From Bacteroidota bacterium (GTDB lineage: Bacteria; Bacteroidota; Ignavibacteria; UBA10030), in NCBI GenBank assembly GCA_025454835.1, contig JALONQ010000017.1, positions 1 to 55,905 on the forward strand: a stretch of DNA of 55,905 bases. The letters are read 5' to 3'. Both the position numbers and the translations under genes were made by a program. Numbering within the stretch: position 1 is the stretch's first letter; the number at the start of each line of letters is the position of its first letter. Below the pieces are notes generated by a model. It had not been told where the DNA came from. It was given only the letters and a program-made list of their open reading frames with translations, and did not search any database. Shown here piece after piece: positions 1-8,311 of the stretch.

Positions 1-73
1 GCGCGAGAAGTGGTTTAAGAGTCGGGCTGGACGGTTGTTCATCCGCCGGCTCATCGAGGGGAAACAGAAGTAA
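1..73 (+). CDS. C-terminal end of an unidentified protein (partial)
   Basis: An open frame enters the window at base 2 and ends at TAA (71-73), giving 23 residues rich in Arg and Lys with a few aromatic residues (ends RRLIEGKQK). It stops eight bases before tRNA-Ser begins. The fragment is too short to assign a family, and I infer that it is coding only from position and open frame. Confidence 0.35.
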   Translation, partial: REKWFKSRAGRLFIRRLIEGKQK

Positions 74-81
74 TCTCAGCC

Positions 82-171
82 GGAGAGGTGGCCGAGTGGC
101 TGAAGGCACAGGTTTGCTAAACCTGCATAGGGGGTCAACTCCTATCGAGGGTTCGAATCCCTCCCTCTCCG
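82..171 (+). tRNA. tRNA-Ser (anticodon GCT)
   Basis: A class II cloverleaf can be drawn by eye. The acceptor stem GGAGAGG (82-88) pairs with CCTCTCC (164-170), and base 171 is the G discriminator. The anticodon arm is CAGGT-TTGCTAA-ACCTG with anticodon GCT, there is a long variable arm, and the T arm carries GGTTCGAATCC. CCA is not encoded (GCA follows). It reads AGC/AGT serine codons. Terminator-like hairpins follow downstream. Confidence 0.96.
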
Positions 172-180
172 CACGACTAC

Positions 181-204
181 GTCCCAACTGAGCTTCGATG
201 GGAC
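181..204 (+). other. Hairpin downstream of tRNA-Ser
   Basis: GTCCCA (181-186) pairs with TGGGAC (199-204) across a 12-base loop. No T-run follows, so it is more likely a 3' processing or stabilising structure than a terminator. The 154 bases between tRNA-Ser and gltX hold no gene I can support. Confidence 0.35.
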
Positions 205-272
205 TTCGTCGCGCAGGCGCGTGATCTTCGGAGTGGCGCTTGAGACACGCATGAAGTGACGAGAGTTCTGAC

Positions 273-296
273 AGGCGACCCTGCGTCGCCTTTCTC
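273..296 (+). terminator. Intrinsic terminator after tRNA-Ser
   Basis: AGGCGAC (273-279) and GTCGCCT (285-291) form a perfect 7-bp stem with a five-base loop, followed by TTCTC. It lies about 100 bases after tRNA-Ser and 35 bases before gltX. It could end the tRNA transcript or act as a gltX leader element. Confidence 0.55.
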
Positions 297-325
297 ATAT
301 ACGCCGAATCCCCAACCCCCCCCGT

Positions 326-1765
326 ATGTCGGTCCGCGTTCGCTTCGCCCCCAGTCCCACCGGGTACCTCCACGTAGGCGGTCTTCGTACCGCGCTCTAC
401 AACTATCTGTTCGCCAAGCACCATGGCGGATCGTTCGTTCTTCGCATCGAGGATACCGACCAGTCACGCAAGGTCGAGGGCGCCGTTGAGAACCTGATCC
501 GGACGTTGCGGTGGGCCGGACTCGACTACGACGAAGGGCCGGAGAAGGGGGGACCCTATGGACCGTACGTGCAGTCCGAGCGACTCTCCACCTATCGGGA
601 ACACGCAACGCGGCTTGTGGAAAGCGGCAAGGCGTACTACTGCTTCTGCACTTCCGAACGGCTGGACGAACTTCGTCAGAAGCAACAGGCCCTGAAGCTC
701 CCTCCGTCGTACGACCGGCATTGCCGCGACCTTCCTCGAGAGGAGTCGGCAAAGCGCGTTGCCGACGGCGAAGGCCATGTCGTGCGCATGAAGGTACCGA
801 TCGGCGGCGAGATGACGTTCGAAGACCGGATCCGGGGCAAGGTGACGATCGCCCACAAGGTCATCGACGATCAGGTCCTCCTGAAGTCCGACGGATTTCC
901 GACCTACCACCTGGCCGTCGTCGTCGACGACCATCACATGGCCATCACGCACGTCATACGCGGCGAAGAATGGCTCCCCAGCACGCCGAAGCACATCCTG
1001 CTGTATCAGTATTTCGGGTGGGACGCTCCTGAGTTTGCGCATCTGCCGCTGCTCTTAAATGCCGATCGCTCCAAGCTGAGCAAACGACAGGGCGACGTGG
1101 CGGTCGAAGACTACCGGGCCAAGGGCTACTTGCGCGACGCCATCGTGAATTTCGTGGCCTTCCTCGGCTGGAATCCCGGAGACGAACGCGAGCTGTTCTC
1201 GCTCGAGGATCTCGTCCGTGATTTTTCGCTCGAACGCGTGGGCAAAGCCGGCGCGGTGTTCAACGTCGAGAAGCTGCAGTGGCTCAACCAGCAGCATCTT
1301 CGCCGCCAGGGCGCGGCTGACCTCGTGCCGCAGGTACGACAGCTGATCGTCGACCGGGGCTGGACGGTCCCGCCTGACGCGGCGATCGAGCGGGCCATCC
1401 ATCTGATGCGCGAGAGGGTCACGTTCGTCCATGATTTCGTCGAATTCAGCGACTATCTGTTCCGCGATCCGGACCAGTTCGACCCTGAGGCGCGTGCTAA
1501 GAGCTGGCCCGAAGGAGCGGCAGATCGGGTGAGACGGCTTGCAGACAGACTCGAGGGCCTTTCGACCTTCGACCACCCATCGATCGAGGCGGCGCTGAAG
1601 GACCTTGCGACGGACCTGCAGATCAAGCCGGGGCTCCTCGTGCATCCGACCCGGTACGCGCTTTCCGGCAAGACGGTGGGTCCGGGTCTCTATGAGTTGA
1701 TGGAGTTCCTGGGCCGGGAAACCGTCCTCCGCCGACTTCGTCACGCGATCACGAACCTGGGTTGA
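326..1765 (+). CDS. gltX: Glutamyl-tRNA synthetase
   Basis: This cytoplasmic class I synthetase charges tRNA-Glu with glutamate. The N-terminus carries the class I HIGH-type signature as GYLHVGG (residues 13-19), and the KMSKS loop appears as KLSKR (250-254). The 479-residue length is normal for bacterial GluRS, and the C-terminal third is the helical anticodon-binding part. The start is ATG at 326, because the family begins with VRFAPSPTG right after it. The stop TGA overlaps the possible TTG start region of folB, so the two are probably co-transcribed. Whether it also mischarges tRNA-Gln cannot be told from this window. Confidence 0.97.
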   Translation: MSVRVRFAPSPTGYLHVGGLRTALYNYLFAKHHGGSFVLRIEDTDQSRKVEGAVENLIRTLRWAGLDYDEGPEKGGPYGPYVQSERLSTYREHATRLVESGKAYYCFCTSERLDELRQKQQALKLPPSYDRHCRDLPREESAKRVADGEGHVVRMKVPIGGEMTFEDRIRGKVTIAHKVIDDQVLLKSDGFPTYHLAVVVDDHHMAITHVIRGEEWLPSTPKHILLYQYFGWDAPEFAHLPLLLNADRSKLSKRQGDVAVEDYRAKGYLRDAIVNFVAFLGWNPGDERELFSLEDLVRDFSLERVGKAGAVFNVEKLQWLNQQHLRRQGAADLVPQVRQLIVDRGWTVPPDAAIERAIHLMRERVTFVHDFVEFSDYLFRDPDQFDPEARAKSWPEGAADRVRRLADRLEGLSTFDHPSIEAALKDLATDLQIKPGLLVHPTRYALSGKTVGPGLYELMEFLGRETVLRRLRHAITNLG

Positions 1766-1767
1766 GT

Positions 1768-2157
1768 ATGGCTCCTTCACTCCCACCTGATGTGATCCGG
1801 CTTCGGAACGCCGTCTTCTACGCCTATCATGGGGTGCTCACGGACGAGCAGAACCTCGGCGGCAAATTCGAGGTCGACGTCGATCTCTTCGGCGACCTTT
1901 CGCGCGGCGCAACGACCGATCACCTCCGGGACACGGTGGACTACACCCTTGTCTACGAAGCCATCCGTGCTTCCGTGATGGGGAAGAAGTACTTTCTGCT
2001 CGAGGCGCTGGGTGAGGCGATCGCTCGGGCGATCCTCAAGGATTTCCGGAAGATCTCAGTTGTCACCGTGCGTGTGCGGAAGCCCGGGGCTCCGATCAAG
2101 GGCGTGGTGGATACGGTGGAAGTGGAGGTCACAAGAAGCAGGGGGAGCAGGAAGTAG
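1768..2157 (+). CDS. folB: Dihydroneopterin aldolase
   Basis: It converts 7,8-dihydroneopterin to 6-hydroxymethyl-7,8-dihydropterin plus glycolaldehyde in folate synthesis. The sequence shows the family start (RLRNAVFYAYHGVL), the central YTLVYEAI region and the C-terminal KPGAPIKG with the conserved lysine. It has 129 residues from ATG 1768. A TTG at 1762 that overlaps the gltX stop would add two residues. It is followed after 66 bases by folK, the next enzyme of the pathway, which supports the assignment. Confidence 0.93.
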   Translation: MAPSLPPDVIRLRNAVFYAYHGVLTDEQNLGGKFEVDVDLFGDLSRGATTDHLRDTVDYTLVYEAIRASVMGKKYFLLEALGEAIARAILKDFRKISVVTVRVRKPGAPIKGVVDTVEVEVTRSRGSRK

Positions 2158-2223
2158 TATTCGACCACTTGCGGCCCGGTCATGATCTCATGATCCTGGC
2201 CACGCTGATCGAGGTCGTGCACC

Positions 2224-2718
2224 ATGGCGCGTTGCTACATCGGACTTGGATCGAATACCGGAGATCGTGTCGGATATCTCCGGTCTGCCGTCGGCGAGCT
2301 GAAAGCCATGCTCGATGTGGAGGTGCGCAAGGTCTCCTCGATCTTCGAGACCGAGCCTGTGGGGAGAAAGGACCAGCCCGACTTTCTGAACGCCGTGGCC
2401 GAGATTCGGACGGAGCTTCCGCCGGCGGTGCTCCTCGAACGGCTGAAGCATGTAGAGCTGCGGCTTGGGCGGACGGCTTCGGAGCGCTGGGGTCCCCGGG
2501 AGATCGACCTGGACCTGCTGTTCTGGGGCGACCAGATGCTCACCGGCCCTCCGGTTGATGTTCCGCATCCCGAGGCATGGCGTCGACGGTTCGTGTTGGC
2601 TCCGCTGGCGGAGATCTCGCCGTTGGTCACGGACCCACGCACAGGCAAGAGGTTCATCGATCTGCTCCAGGCCTGTCCAGGGCAAGAACGTGTGTCGGTC
2701 ATTCAGGAAAGCGTATGA
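2224..2718 (+). CDS. folK: 2-amino-4-hydroxy-6-hydroxymethyldihydropteridine diphosphokinase (HPPK)
   Basis: It transfers pyrophosphate from ATP to 6-hydroxymethyl-dihydropterin. Diagnostic motifs are the N-terminal YIGLGSNTGDR and WGPREIDLDLLFWG, whose Asp residues bind Mg2+. At 164 residues it has normal family length. The start is ATG 2224. Its TGA overlaps the ATG of the next gene (ATGA, 2715-2718). The folK-deoxynucleoside kinase pairing is familiar from Bacteroidota-type genomes. Confidence 0.95.
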   Translation: MARCYIGLGSNTGDRVGYLRSAVGELKAMLDVEVRKVSSIFETEPVGRKDQPDFLNAVAEIRTELPPAVLLERLKHVELRLGRTASERWGPREIDLDLLFWGDQMLTGPPVDVPHPEAWRRRFVLAPLAEISPLVTDPRTGKRFIDLLQACPGQERVSVIQESV

Positions 2719-3389
2719 CGGATCAAGAGCCCAAGCTGCAACTGCCCGCCGAGATACGGCACATCGCCATCGAAGGGGTGATCGGCGCCGGGAAGACGAC
2801 GCTGGCGCGGATGCTCTCGGAGCGCCTCCGCGCGCGACTGGTGCTCGAGAAGTTCGAGGAGAATCCGTTCCTCCCGAAGTTCTATGAGGACCCCGAACGA
2901 TATGCGTTCCAAACGCAGATCTTCTTCCTCCTCAGCCGCTATCGTCAGCAGCAGGACCTCTTCCAGGCCGACCTCTTCCATTCGCACGTCATTTCCGACT
3001 ATATCTTCGAGAAGGACAAGATCTTTGCGTATCTGACGCTCCAGGACGAGGAACTGAAGCTGTATGAGAGTCTCCTGGGATCGATCGAAAAGAACATCCC
3101 GCAACCCGACCTCGTCATCTACCTGCAGTCGAGCGTCGACCGCCTCATGAAGAACATCCGCATGCGCGGACGCGAGATGGAAGAGAACATGTCCGAGGAA
3201 TATATCCGCGAATTGAACGAGGCGTACAACTACTTCTTCTTTCGGTATAAGTCGGCGCCCCTTCTCATCGTCCGCTCCACGGACATCGATTTCGTGAACA
3301 AGAAGGGGGATTTTGACGATCTCCTGAACCAGATCCTTCGGCCGAACAAGGCTCCGGTCGAATACTACAACCCATCGCCAAGCCGCTGA
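2715..3389 (+). CDS. Deoxynucleoside kinase (deoxyadenosine/deoxyguanosine kinase family)
   Basis: It phosphorylates deoxynucleosides for salvage in the cytoplasm. The P-loop is GVIGAGKTT (residues 21-29), and a YLQSSVDRLMKNIRMRGREME stretch matches the Arg-rich lid of the dCK/dGK family. It has 224 residues. I chose ATG 2715 because it forms an ATGA overlap with folK and leaves a short N-terminus before the P-loop; an upstream in-frame start at 2577 would lie inside folK. The exact nucleoside preference cannot be read from the sequence. Confidence 0.9.
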   Translation: MTDQEPKLQLPAEIRHIAIEGVIGAGKTTLARMLSERLRARLVLEKFEENPFLPKFYEDPERYAFQTQIFFLLSRYRQQQDLFQADLFHSHVISDYIFEKDKIFAYLTLQDEELKLYESLLGSIEKNIPQPDLVIYLQSSVDRLMKNIRMRGREMEENMSEEYIRELNEAYNYFFFRYKSAPLLIVRSTDIDFVNKKGDFDDLLNQILRPNKAPVEYYNPSPSR

Positions 3390-3610
3390 TGCTGCGCTTC
3401 ACCCTGTTGGTCATCCTGCGGTCGATCTTGGCCGTCGTGCTGTTGTTCGCTCTCGGAAAGATGCTTCGCCGCGCCTGGACCTCCTTCTGGGAAGGACTGC
3501 GCGGTCCGAAGGTCGAGCGACCCGCTCCGAAGGGAAAGCCTGATCGACCAAAGGTCGAATACCGCGACGTTCAAGATGCTTCTTTCACGGAGGAGGAACG
3601 CCGTCCCTGA
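3389..3610 (+). CDS. Small single-pass membrane protein (DUF4834-like)
   Basis: This protein of 73 residues has one N-terminal membrane segment (about residues 3-24) followed by a charged, Lys/Arg/Pro-rich cytoplasmic tail. Its ATG overlaps the stop of the kinase gene by one base (TGATG). Size, topology and position resemble the DUF4834 proteins of Bacteroidota, but this is by appearance only. No function can be assigned. Confidence 0.7.
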   Translation: MLRFTLLVILRSILAVVLLFALGKMLRRAWTSFWEGLRGPKVERPAPKGKPDRPKVEYRDVQDASFTEEERRP

Positions 3611-3655
3611 CCGTTTTCTCCGCCTGCCCCGCCTCGCTGTTTCCCGCCTCACTTC

Positions 3656-3686
3656 TTGGTATTCTTGAAAAAATCCCCCATATTTT
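3656..3686 (+). promoter_or_regulatory. Possible promoter for asnS
   Basis: The GC content drops sharply before asnS. TTGGTA (3656-3661) lies 19 bases ahead of TATTTT (3681-3686), and TATTTTTG also fits the TAnnTTTG -7 element known from Bacteroidota. This is a weak call. Confidence 0.35.
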
Positions 3687-3714
3687 TGCGATTGTAACGA
3701 ATTCGATCGGAGAC

Positions 3715-5010
3715 ATGGGACGCACATATATTGAGGACCTCAGCCAGCACGTCGGGGATGAAGTGCAACTCCACGGCTGGCTTTACAACAAGCGCTCCAG
3801 TGGGAAGATCCGGTTCCTGCTGCTTCGAGACGGCACCGGCCTTCTCCAGGGCGTGATGGTGAAGGGGCAGGTTGATGAGGCTATGTTCGCTCTGGCCGAC
3901 GAGCTAACGCAAGAATCCTCGTTCATGATGCAGGGGAGAGTGCGGAAGGACGACCGCGCTCCCGGCGGGTTCGAGCTTGATGTCACCGGCCTCAAGATCT
4001 ACCAGATCGCCAAGGAATACCCGATCACTCCCAAAGAGCACGGTATCGAGTTCCTCGCGGACCGGCGCCATCTCTGGCTGCGCTCCGCACGCCAGCATGC
4101 CATTATGCGGGTCCGGCATCGCATCATCAAGGCGATCCGCGATTTCTTCGACGGACGGGGATTCACGCTCGTCGATAGTCCCATCCTCACACCGGCCGCG
4201 TGCGAAGGTACGAGCACGCTGTTCGAGACCCCCTACTTCGATCTTGGGAGCGCCTTCCTCACGCAATCCGGGCAGCTCTACGCCGAGGCCGGCGCCATGG
4301 CCCTCGGAAAGGTCTATTGCTTCGGGCCCACATTCCGGGCGGAGAAATCGAAGACCCGTCGGCATCTGACCGAGTTCTGGATGGTCGAACCTGAGGTGGC
4401 CTTCAACGACCTGAACGACAACATGGACTTGGCCGAGGAGTTTCTCGAGTATATCGTCCAGTCCGTCTTGAAGGACCGCGGGCCGGAGCTCAAAGCGCTC
4501 GAGCGGAACACGGCGAAGCTCGAATCGGTTCGGAAGCCGTTCCCGCGCATCTCGTACGACGAGGCGGTCGCGATCCTCGCGAAGAAGGGGGTGGCGTTCG
4601 AGTGGGGCAACGATTTCGGCGGTACGGACGAGACGCTCATCTCCGAGGAGTTCGACCGTCCCGTGATGGTCCACCGCTATCCGTCGGCCGTGAAGGCGTT
4701 CTACATGAAGCGCGACCCGCTGAACCCGAAGGTGGCTCTGGCTGTTGACGTGCTCGCCCCTGAAGGCTACGGCGAGATCATCGGCGGCAGCCAGCGTGAA
4801 GACGACCTGGACCTCCTGCTGCAGCGCATCGACGAGCATCGACTGCCCCGCGAAGCGTTCGAATGGTACCTCGACCTGCGCCGCTTTGGGTCGGTGCCGC
4901 ATGCCGGCTTTGGGCTGGGCATCGAGCGGACCGTCTCATGGATCTGCGGCCTCGAGCATATCCGCGAGACGGTGCCGTTCCCGCGCATGATCTACCGCCT
5001 GACGCCCTGA
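3715..5010 (+). CDS. asnS: Asparaginyl-tRNA synthetase
   Basis: This class IIb synthetase charges tRNA-Asn. An N-terminal OB-fold anticodon-binding domain covers about residues 1-110. The class II motif 2 region [19 protein letters not shown] and motif 3 [20 protein letters not shown] are intact. It has 431 residues, normal for AsnRS rather than the longer AspRS. The start is ATG 3715 behind a GATCGGAGAC Shine-Dalgarno-like stretch. Its presence means that asparagine can be charged directly. Confidence 0.95.
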   Translation: MGRTYIEDLSQHVGDEVQLHGWLYNKRSSGKIRFLLLRDGTGLLQGVMVKGQVDEAMFALADELTQESSFMMQGRVRKDDRAPGGFELDVTGLKIYQIAKEYPITPKEHGIEFLADRRHLWLRSARQHAIMRVRHRIIKAIRDFFDGRGFTLVDSPILTPAACEGTSTLFETPYFDLGSAFLTQSGQLYAEAGAMALGKVYCFGPTFRAEKSKTRRHLTEFWMVEPEVAFNDLNDNMDLAEEFLEYIVQSVLKDRGPELKALERNTAKLESVRKPFPRISYDEAVAILAKKGVAFEWGNDFGGTDETLISEEFDRPVMVHRYPSAVKAFYMKRDPLNPKVALAVDVLAPEGYGEIIGGSQREDDLDLLLQRIDEHRLPREAFEWYLDLRRFGSVPHAGFGLGIERTVSWICGLEHIRETVPFPRMIYRLTP

Positions 5011-5012
5011 CC

Positions 5013-6167
5013 ATGCTATCCATCCGCGACCTCCGAAAGTCGTTCAGTCGTGTCGTCGCCGTCGACGGGATCTCGTTTGACGTCCGACGCGGCGAGTTGT
5101 TCGGCCTTCTGGGCCCGAACGGGGCCGGGAAGACGACGACGATCCGAACGGTCCTTGATATCATCAAGCCCGACAGCGGCGTCATCACTTTCGACGGGCA
5201 GCCGTTCTCGCAGGAGATGTGGAACCAGATCGGCTACCTGCCCGAAGAACGGGGGCTCTACAAGAAGTCGAAGGTCATTAGTGCCATCTTCTACTTCGCC
5301 GCGCTCAAGGGCATGACGGAAGCCGAAGCGAAGCCCCGGGCCGCTCAATGGCTCGAACGCTTCGCGCTTGCCGACGCCGCCCACCGGCGCGTGGAAGAGT
5401 TGTCAAAAGGGAACCAGCAGAAGGTCCAGCTCATCACCTCCCTCATCCACAGCCCTCAGCTCCTTGTCCTCGACGAACCATTTTCCGGCCTCGATCCCGT
5501 TAACCAGATCCTGCTCAAGGACATCCTTCAGGACCTGCGGAAGCAGAATATCGCCATCGTCTTCTCGACGCACCAGATGGAGCAGGTGGAGAAGCTCTGC
5601 GATGAGATCATCCTGATCAACAAAGGACGCGCGGTCGTCCAGGGTCGCATCCGTGACGTGAAGAAGGCGCATGGCTCAAATACCGTCCACCTCGAGTTCG
5701 AAGGGGACGGTTCGTTCCTGCGGTCGATCGACCACGTCACGCGTGCGGAGGTCTACCCGAACGAGGCTGAGCTGGAGCTCTCGGACCCGGCGCAGAGCCA
5801 GACCATACTTCAGGCGGCTTCTGCCCGACTGCGGGTGAAGCGATTCGAGGTGCTCGAGCCCTCGCTGGAGTCGATCTTCGTGAGTTCGGTGGGTGGGCGC
5901 GAGACGCTTGAGAAAGCGGCCGCGCAGAAGATCGAAGCGGCAGTTCCTCGCCGCTCGGTGGCCGGCGATCAGGATGTCAAGAAGGCCCTGCGCGGAGTGA
6001 TCATCGCCCTCGTCTTGGCGGCCTTTTTCATCGGCAAGGGATTCGTCGACGGCCATTTGGAGCCGTCGATGATCGCCCTGTGGGCGGCGGTCTTTGCCTT
6101 CACCGGATTCCGTTATGTGCAAGCGCGCAAGAAAGCCGAACAGTCGGCGGCGGGGGGGAACCCATGA
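5013..6167 (+). CDS. ABC transporter ATPase with C-terminal membrane extension (NatA-like)
   Basis: This is the ATP-binding subunit of an ABC-2 type exporter. Walker A is GPNGAGKT (residues 34-41), the signature is LSKGNQQKVQ (130-139), and the Walker B region ends in DEPFSGLD (154-161). The nucleotide-binding part with its regulatory tail covers about 1-300. Unusually, two predicted membrane segments follow (about 329-347 and 357-373), so the 384-residue protein is longer than NatA-type ATPases. The start is ATG 5013, two bases after the asnS stop. The stop overlaps the permease start (ATGA). The substrate is unknown; Na+ or drug export is only a family-based guess. Confidence 0.9.
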   Translation: MLSIRDLRKSFSRVVAVDGISFDVRRGELFGLLGPNGAGKTTTIRTVLDIIKPDSGVITFDGQPFSQEMWNQIGYLPEERGLYKKSKVISAIFYFAALKGMTEAEAKPRAAQWLERFALADAAHRRVEELSKGNQQKVQLITSLIHSPQLLVLDEPFSGLDPVNQILLKDILQDLRKQNIAIVFSTHQMEQVEKLCDEIILINKGRAVVQGRIRDVKKAHGSNTVHLEFEGDGSFLRSIDHVTRAEVYPNEAELELSDPAQSQTILQAASARLRVKRFEVLEPSLESIFVSSVGGRETLEKAAAQKIEAAVPRRSVAGDQDVKKALRGVIIALVLAAFFIGKGFVDGHLEPSMIALWAAVFAFTGFRYVQARKKAEQSAAGGNP

Positions 6168-7408
6168 GCAAGCTCTTCACCGTCGCGAAATGGGAATTCA
6201 TCGAGAAGGTCAAGTCGAAGGCGTTCCTCATTTCGCTGCTCCTGATGCCGCTCATCGTTGTCGGCATGGGGGTGCTGCCGGGCCTCCTGGCGTCAAAGGA
6301 AGATGATCGCACGCTCGCGATCGGCGTCATCGACGAGACCGGCGCGCTTGCCGGCCCGCTGGCGCAACGCATCGAGGAGAAGTATCGCAACGAAGTCGGT
6401 CAGCCGCAGTACCTCGTCCGAAATCTGGGTACCGACGGGGGGAGCGATCTCCGCCGCGCGGAGGCCGTCCGGCTGTTGTCGGAGGACCAACTGGAAGGCT
6501 TTCTCGTCATTCCGTCTGAGGTCCGCGACAGCGGCCAGGTCATTTATCGCGCCCGTAATGTCGGAAATTTTCGCATCCAGGAGCGCTTCTCCCGGACGAT
6601 CGAAGAGCTGATCACCGAGCAACGCATGTCGGCCGAGGGTCTCGACGTGAGGCGTATCCGGGAGCTCACGGCCGACATCAGCCTCCGTTCGATCAAGGTG
6701 GATGAGAAGGGCGAGGAGTCGGAGACGGGCTTCCTCCAGACCTTCTTCACGTCGTACATCGCGTTGATGATGCTGATGTTCATGGTCATGACCTCGGGCC
6801 AACTGCTCATCCGTAGCGTCGTCGAGGAAAAACAGAACCGGGTGATCGAGGTCTTGCTGTCGTCGTGCTCGCCGCGCGACCTCATGGCGGGCAAGATCCT
6901 CGGACTGAGCGGACTTGGCCTCGTGCAACTGGGTCTATGGGCGCTCGGCCTCATCGCGGTCATGCTCAAGACGGGACAACTCGTGGCGGCGCCTGATGTC
7001 ATGCTGCTCACGCTCGCCTATTTCCTGCTCGGCTATATGCTCTACGCCGGCATCTTCGTTGCCGCCGGGGCGCCCGTGACGACGGAGCAGGAGGCGCAGC
7101 AGATCACGAGCTACGTCAGTCTGATGCTCGTCTTTCCGATCGTGCTCGCGGTCCCCGCGATGCAGAATCCCGACGCGACCTATATCCGCGTGCTGTCGTT
7201 CATCCCGCTGTTGACGCCGGCCTTCATGGTCCTGCGAATGCCCATCCAGATGCCTCCCACGTGGGAGATCGGGGCTACGCTTGGCCTGCTCGCTCTGTCG
7301 GCGGTCGGGATGATGTGGGTGGCGGGCAAGATCTTCAGGATCGCGATCCTTGTCTACGGTAAGCGGCCGTCGTTCCGCCAGCTGTGGATGTGGGCGAGAG
7401 AGGGTTGA
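6164..7408 (+). CDS. ABC-2 type permease (NatB-like)
   Basis: This is the membrane partner of the preceding ATPase, with 414 residues. One N-terminal membrane segment (about 20-40) is followed by a large extracytoplasmic region of roughly 180 residues, and then five or six C-terminal membrane segments starting near TSYIALMMLMFMVM. The EEKQNRVIEVLLSS motif is typical of the ABC2_membrane_3/NatB family. ATG 6164 overlaps the ATPase stop by four bases, so the two form a transcriptional pair. Confidence 0.9.
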   Translation: MSKLFTVAKWEFIEKVKSKAFLISLLLMPLIVVGMGVLPGLLASKEDDRTLAIGVIDETGALAGPLAQRIEEKYRNEVGQPQYLVRNLGTDGGSDLRRAEAVRLLSEDQLEGFLVIPSEVRDSGQVIYRARNVGNFRIQERFSRTIEELITEQRMSAEGLDVRRIRELTADISLRSIKVDEKGEESETGFLQTFFTSYIALMMLMFMVMTSGQLLIRSVVEEKQNRVIEVLLSSCSPRDLMAGKILGLSGLGLVQLGLWALGLIAVMLKTGQLVAAPDVMLLTLAYFLLGYMLYAGIFVAAGAPVTTEQEAQQITSYVSLMLVFPIVLAVPAMQNPDATYIRVLSFIPLLTPAFMVLRMPIQMPPTWEIGATLGLLALSAVGMMWVAGKIFRIAILVYGKRPSFRQLWMWAREG

Positions 7409-7472
7409 GGTTTTCGAGCTTCGATTGACGATTCATGATCATGCAACACCGCGGATCTCAAAGGAACTTGCC

Positions 7473-7985
7473 GTGACTCTTGAACAATTGATGTTCTACG
7501 GACTGGGGGCTGTGGGCATCGGGTCGGGCCTGCTGGTCGTGACCCGGCGGAACCCGGTCATGTCAGCCCTGTCGCTTGTCCTCAACTTCTTCTGTCTGGC
7601 CGGACTCTACCTGACGTTGAACGCCCAGTTCATCGCCGTCATCCAGATCATCGTGTATGCCGGCGCGATCATGGTGCTTTTCCTGTTCGTCATTATGCTG
7701 CTGAACCTGCGCGATGAACGGGCACTGTCGGACAGGCTATCGGCCCGGAAGATCATCGGCGCGGGACTGGCCTTCGGGCTCCTCCTCCAGGTGCTCTACA
7801 TCCTCATGAGCGCGGCCGACGGCTTTCCCCAGAAGGACGAGGCCCTCGCCGTTTCGACGGGCACCGTGGAGGTCATCGGCGTTCAGCTCTTCACGACATT
7901 TCTGTTCCCCTTCGAGATCACGTCGCTCTTGCTCACGGCGGCGATCGTCGGTGCCGTGCTCCTTGCCAAGAAGAAACTGGATTGA
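7473..7985 (+). CDS. nuoJ: NADH-quinone oxidoreductase subunit J
   Basis: This is a membrane subunit of respiratory complex I, with 170 residues and five predicted membrane helices. The core motif [19 protein letters not shown], including the pi-bulge helix, is clear. I chose GTG 7473, preceded by AAGGAA at about 7461, because an upstream in-frame start near 7350 lies inside the permease gene and would add a non-family N-terminus. It opens the nuoJ-K-L-M-antiporter-N group. The peripheral-arm genes are not in this window. Confidence 0.94.
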   Translation: MTLEQLMFYGLGAVGIGSGLLVVTRRNPVMSALSLVLNFFCLAGLYLTLNAQFIAVIQIIVYAGAIMVLFLFVIMLLNLRDERALSDRLSARKIIGAGLAFGLLLQVLYILMSAADGFPQKDEALAVSTGTVEVIGVQLFTTFLFPFEITSLLLTAAIVGAVLLAKKKLD

Positions 7986-7990
7986 CAGCG

Positions 7991-8293
7991 ATGGTCCCCC
8001 TGAGCCACTACCTCTTCCTGAGCGCCGTCCTCTTCATGACCGGTGCTGTCGGCGTCCTGACCCGCCGGAACGCCATCATCGTCTTCATGTCGATCGAGCT
8101 GATGCTCAACTCGGTCAATCTCACCCTCGTCGCCTTCTCCAGTTTCCTCGGCAACGTCACCGGCCAGATGCTCGTCTTCTTCGTCATGACGGTGGCCGCC
8201 GCGGAGGCCGCCGTCGGCTTGGCGATCATCATCGCCATCTACCGCCGCAAGCAGACGGTGAACCTCGACGAGATCAATCTTCTGAAATGGTAA
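7991..8293 (+). CDS. nuoK: NADH-quinone oxidoreductase subunit K
   Basis: This small complex I membrane subunit (100 residues, three helices) contributes a buried glutamate to the proton path. Glutamates are visible in [12 protein letters not shown] and [11 protein letters not shown], the two family hallmarks. ATG 7991 gives the standard length; a TTG at 7982 overlapping the nuoJ stop would add three residues. The gene lies between nuoJ and nuoL. Confidence 0.95.
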   Translation: MVPLSHYLFLSAVLFMTGAVGVLTRRNAIIVFMSIELMLNSVNLTLVAFSSFLGNVTGQMLVFFVMTVAAAEAAVGLAIIIAIYRRKQTVNLDEINLLKW

Positions 8294-8311
8294 TCATCCG
8301 ACGCTGACGCC

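Noticed and set aside
300-325. C-run before gltX as a phase-variable tract
   Set aside because: CCCCAACCCCCCCC is short and interrupted, lies outside the coding frame and shows no promoter context, so slippage control is not supported.
2577-2714. Longer N-terminus for the deoxynucleoside kinase
   Set aside because: The extension lies entirely within folK in another frame and precedes the P-loop by a non-family sequence. ATG 2715 with the ATGA overlap is the better start.
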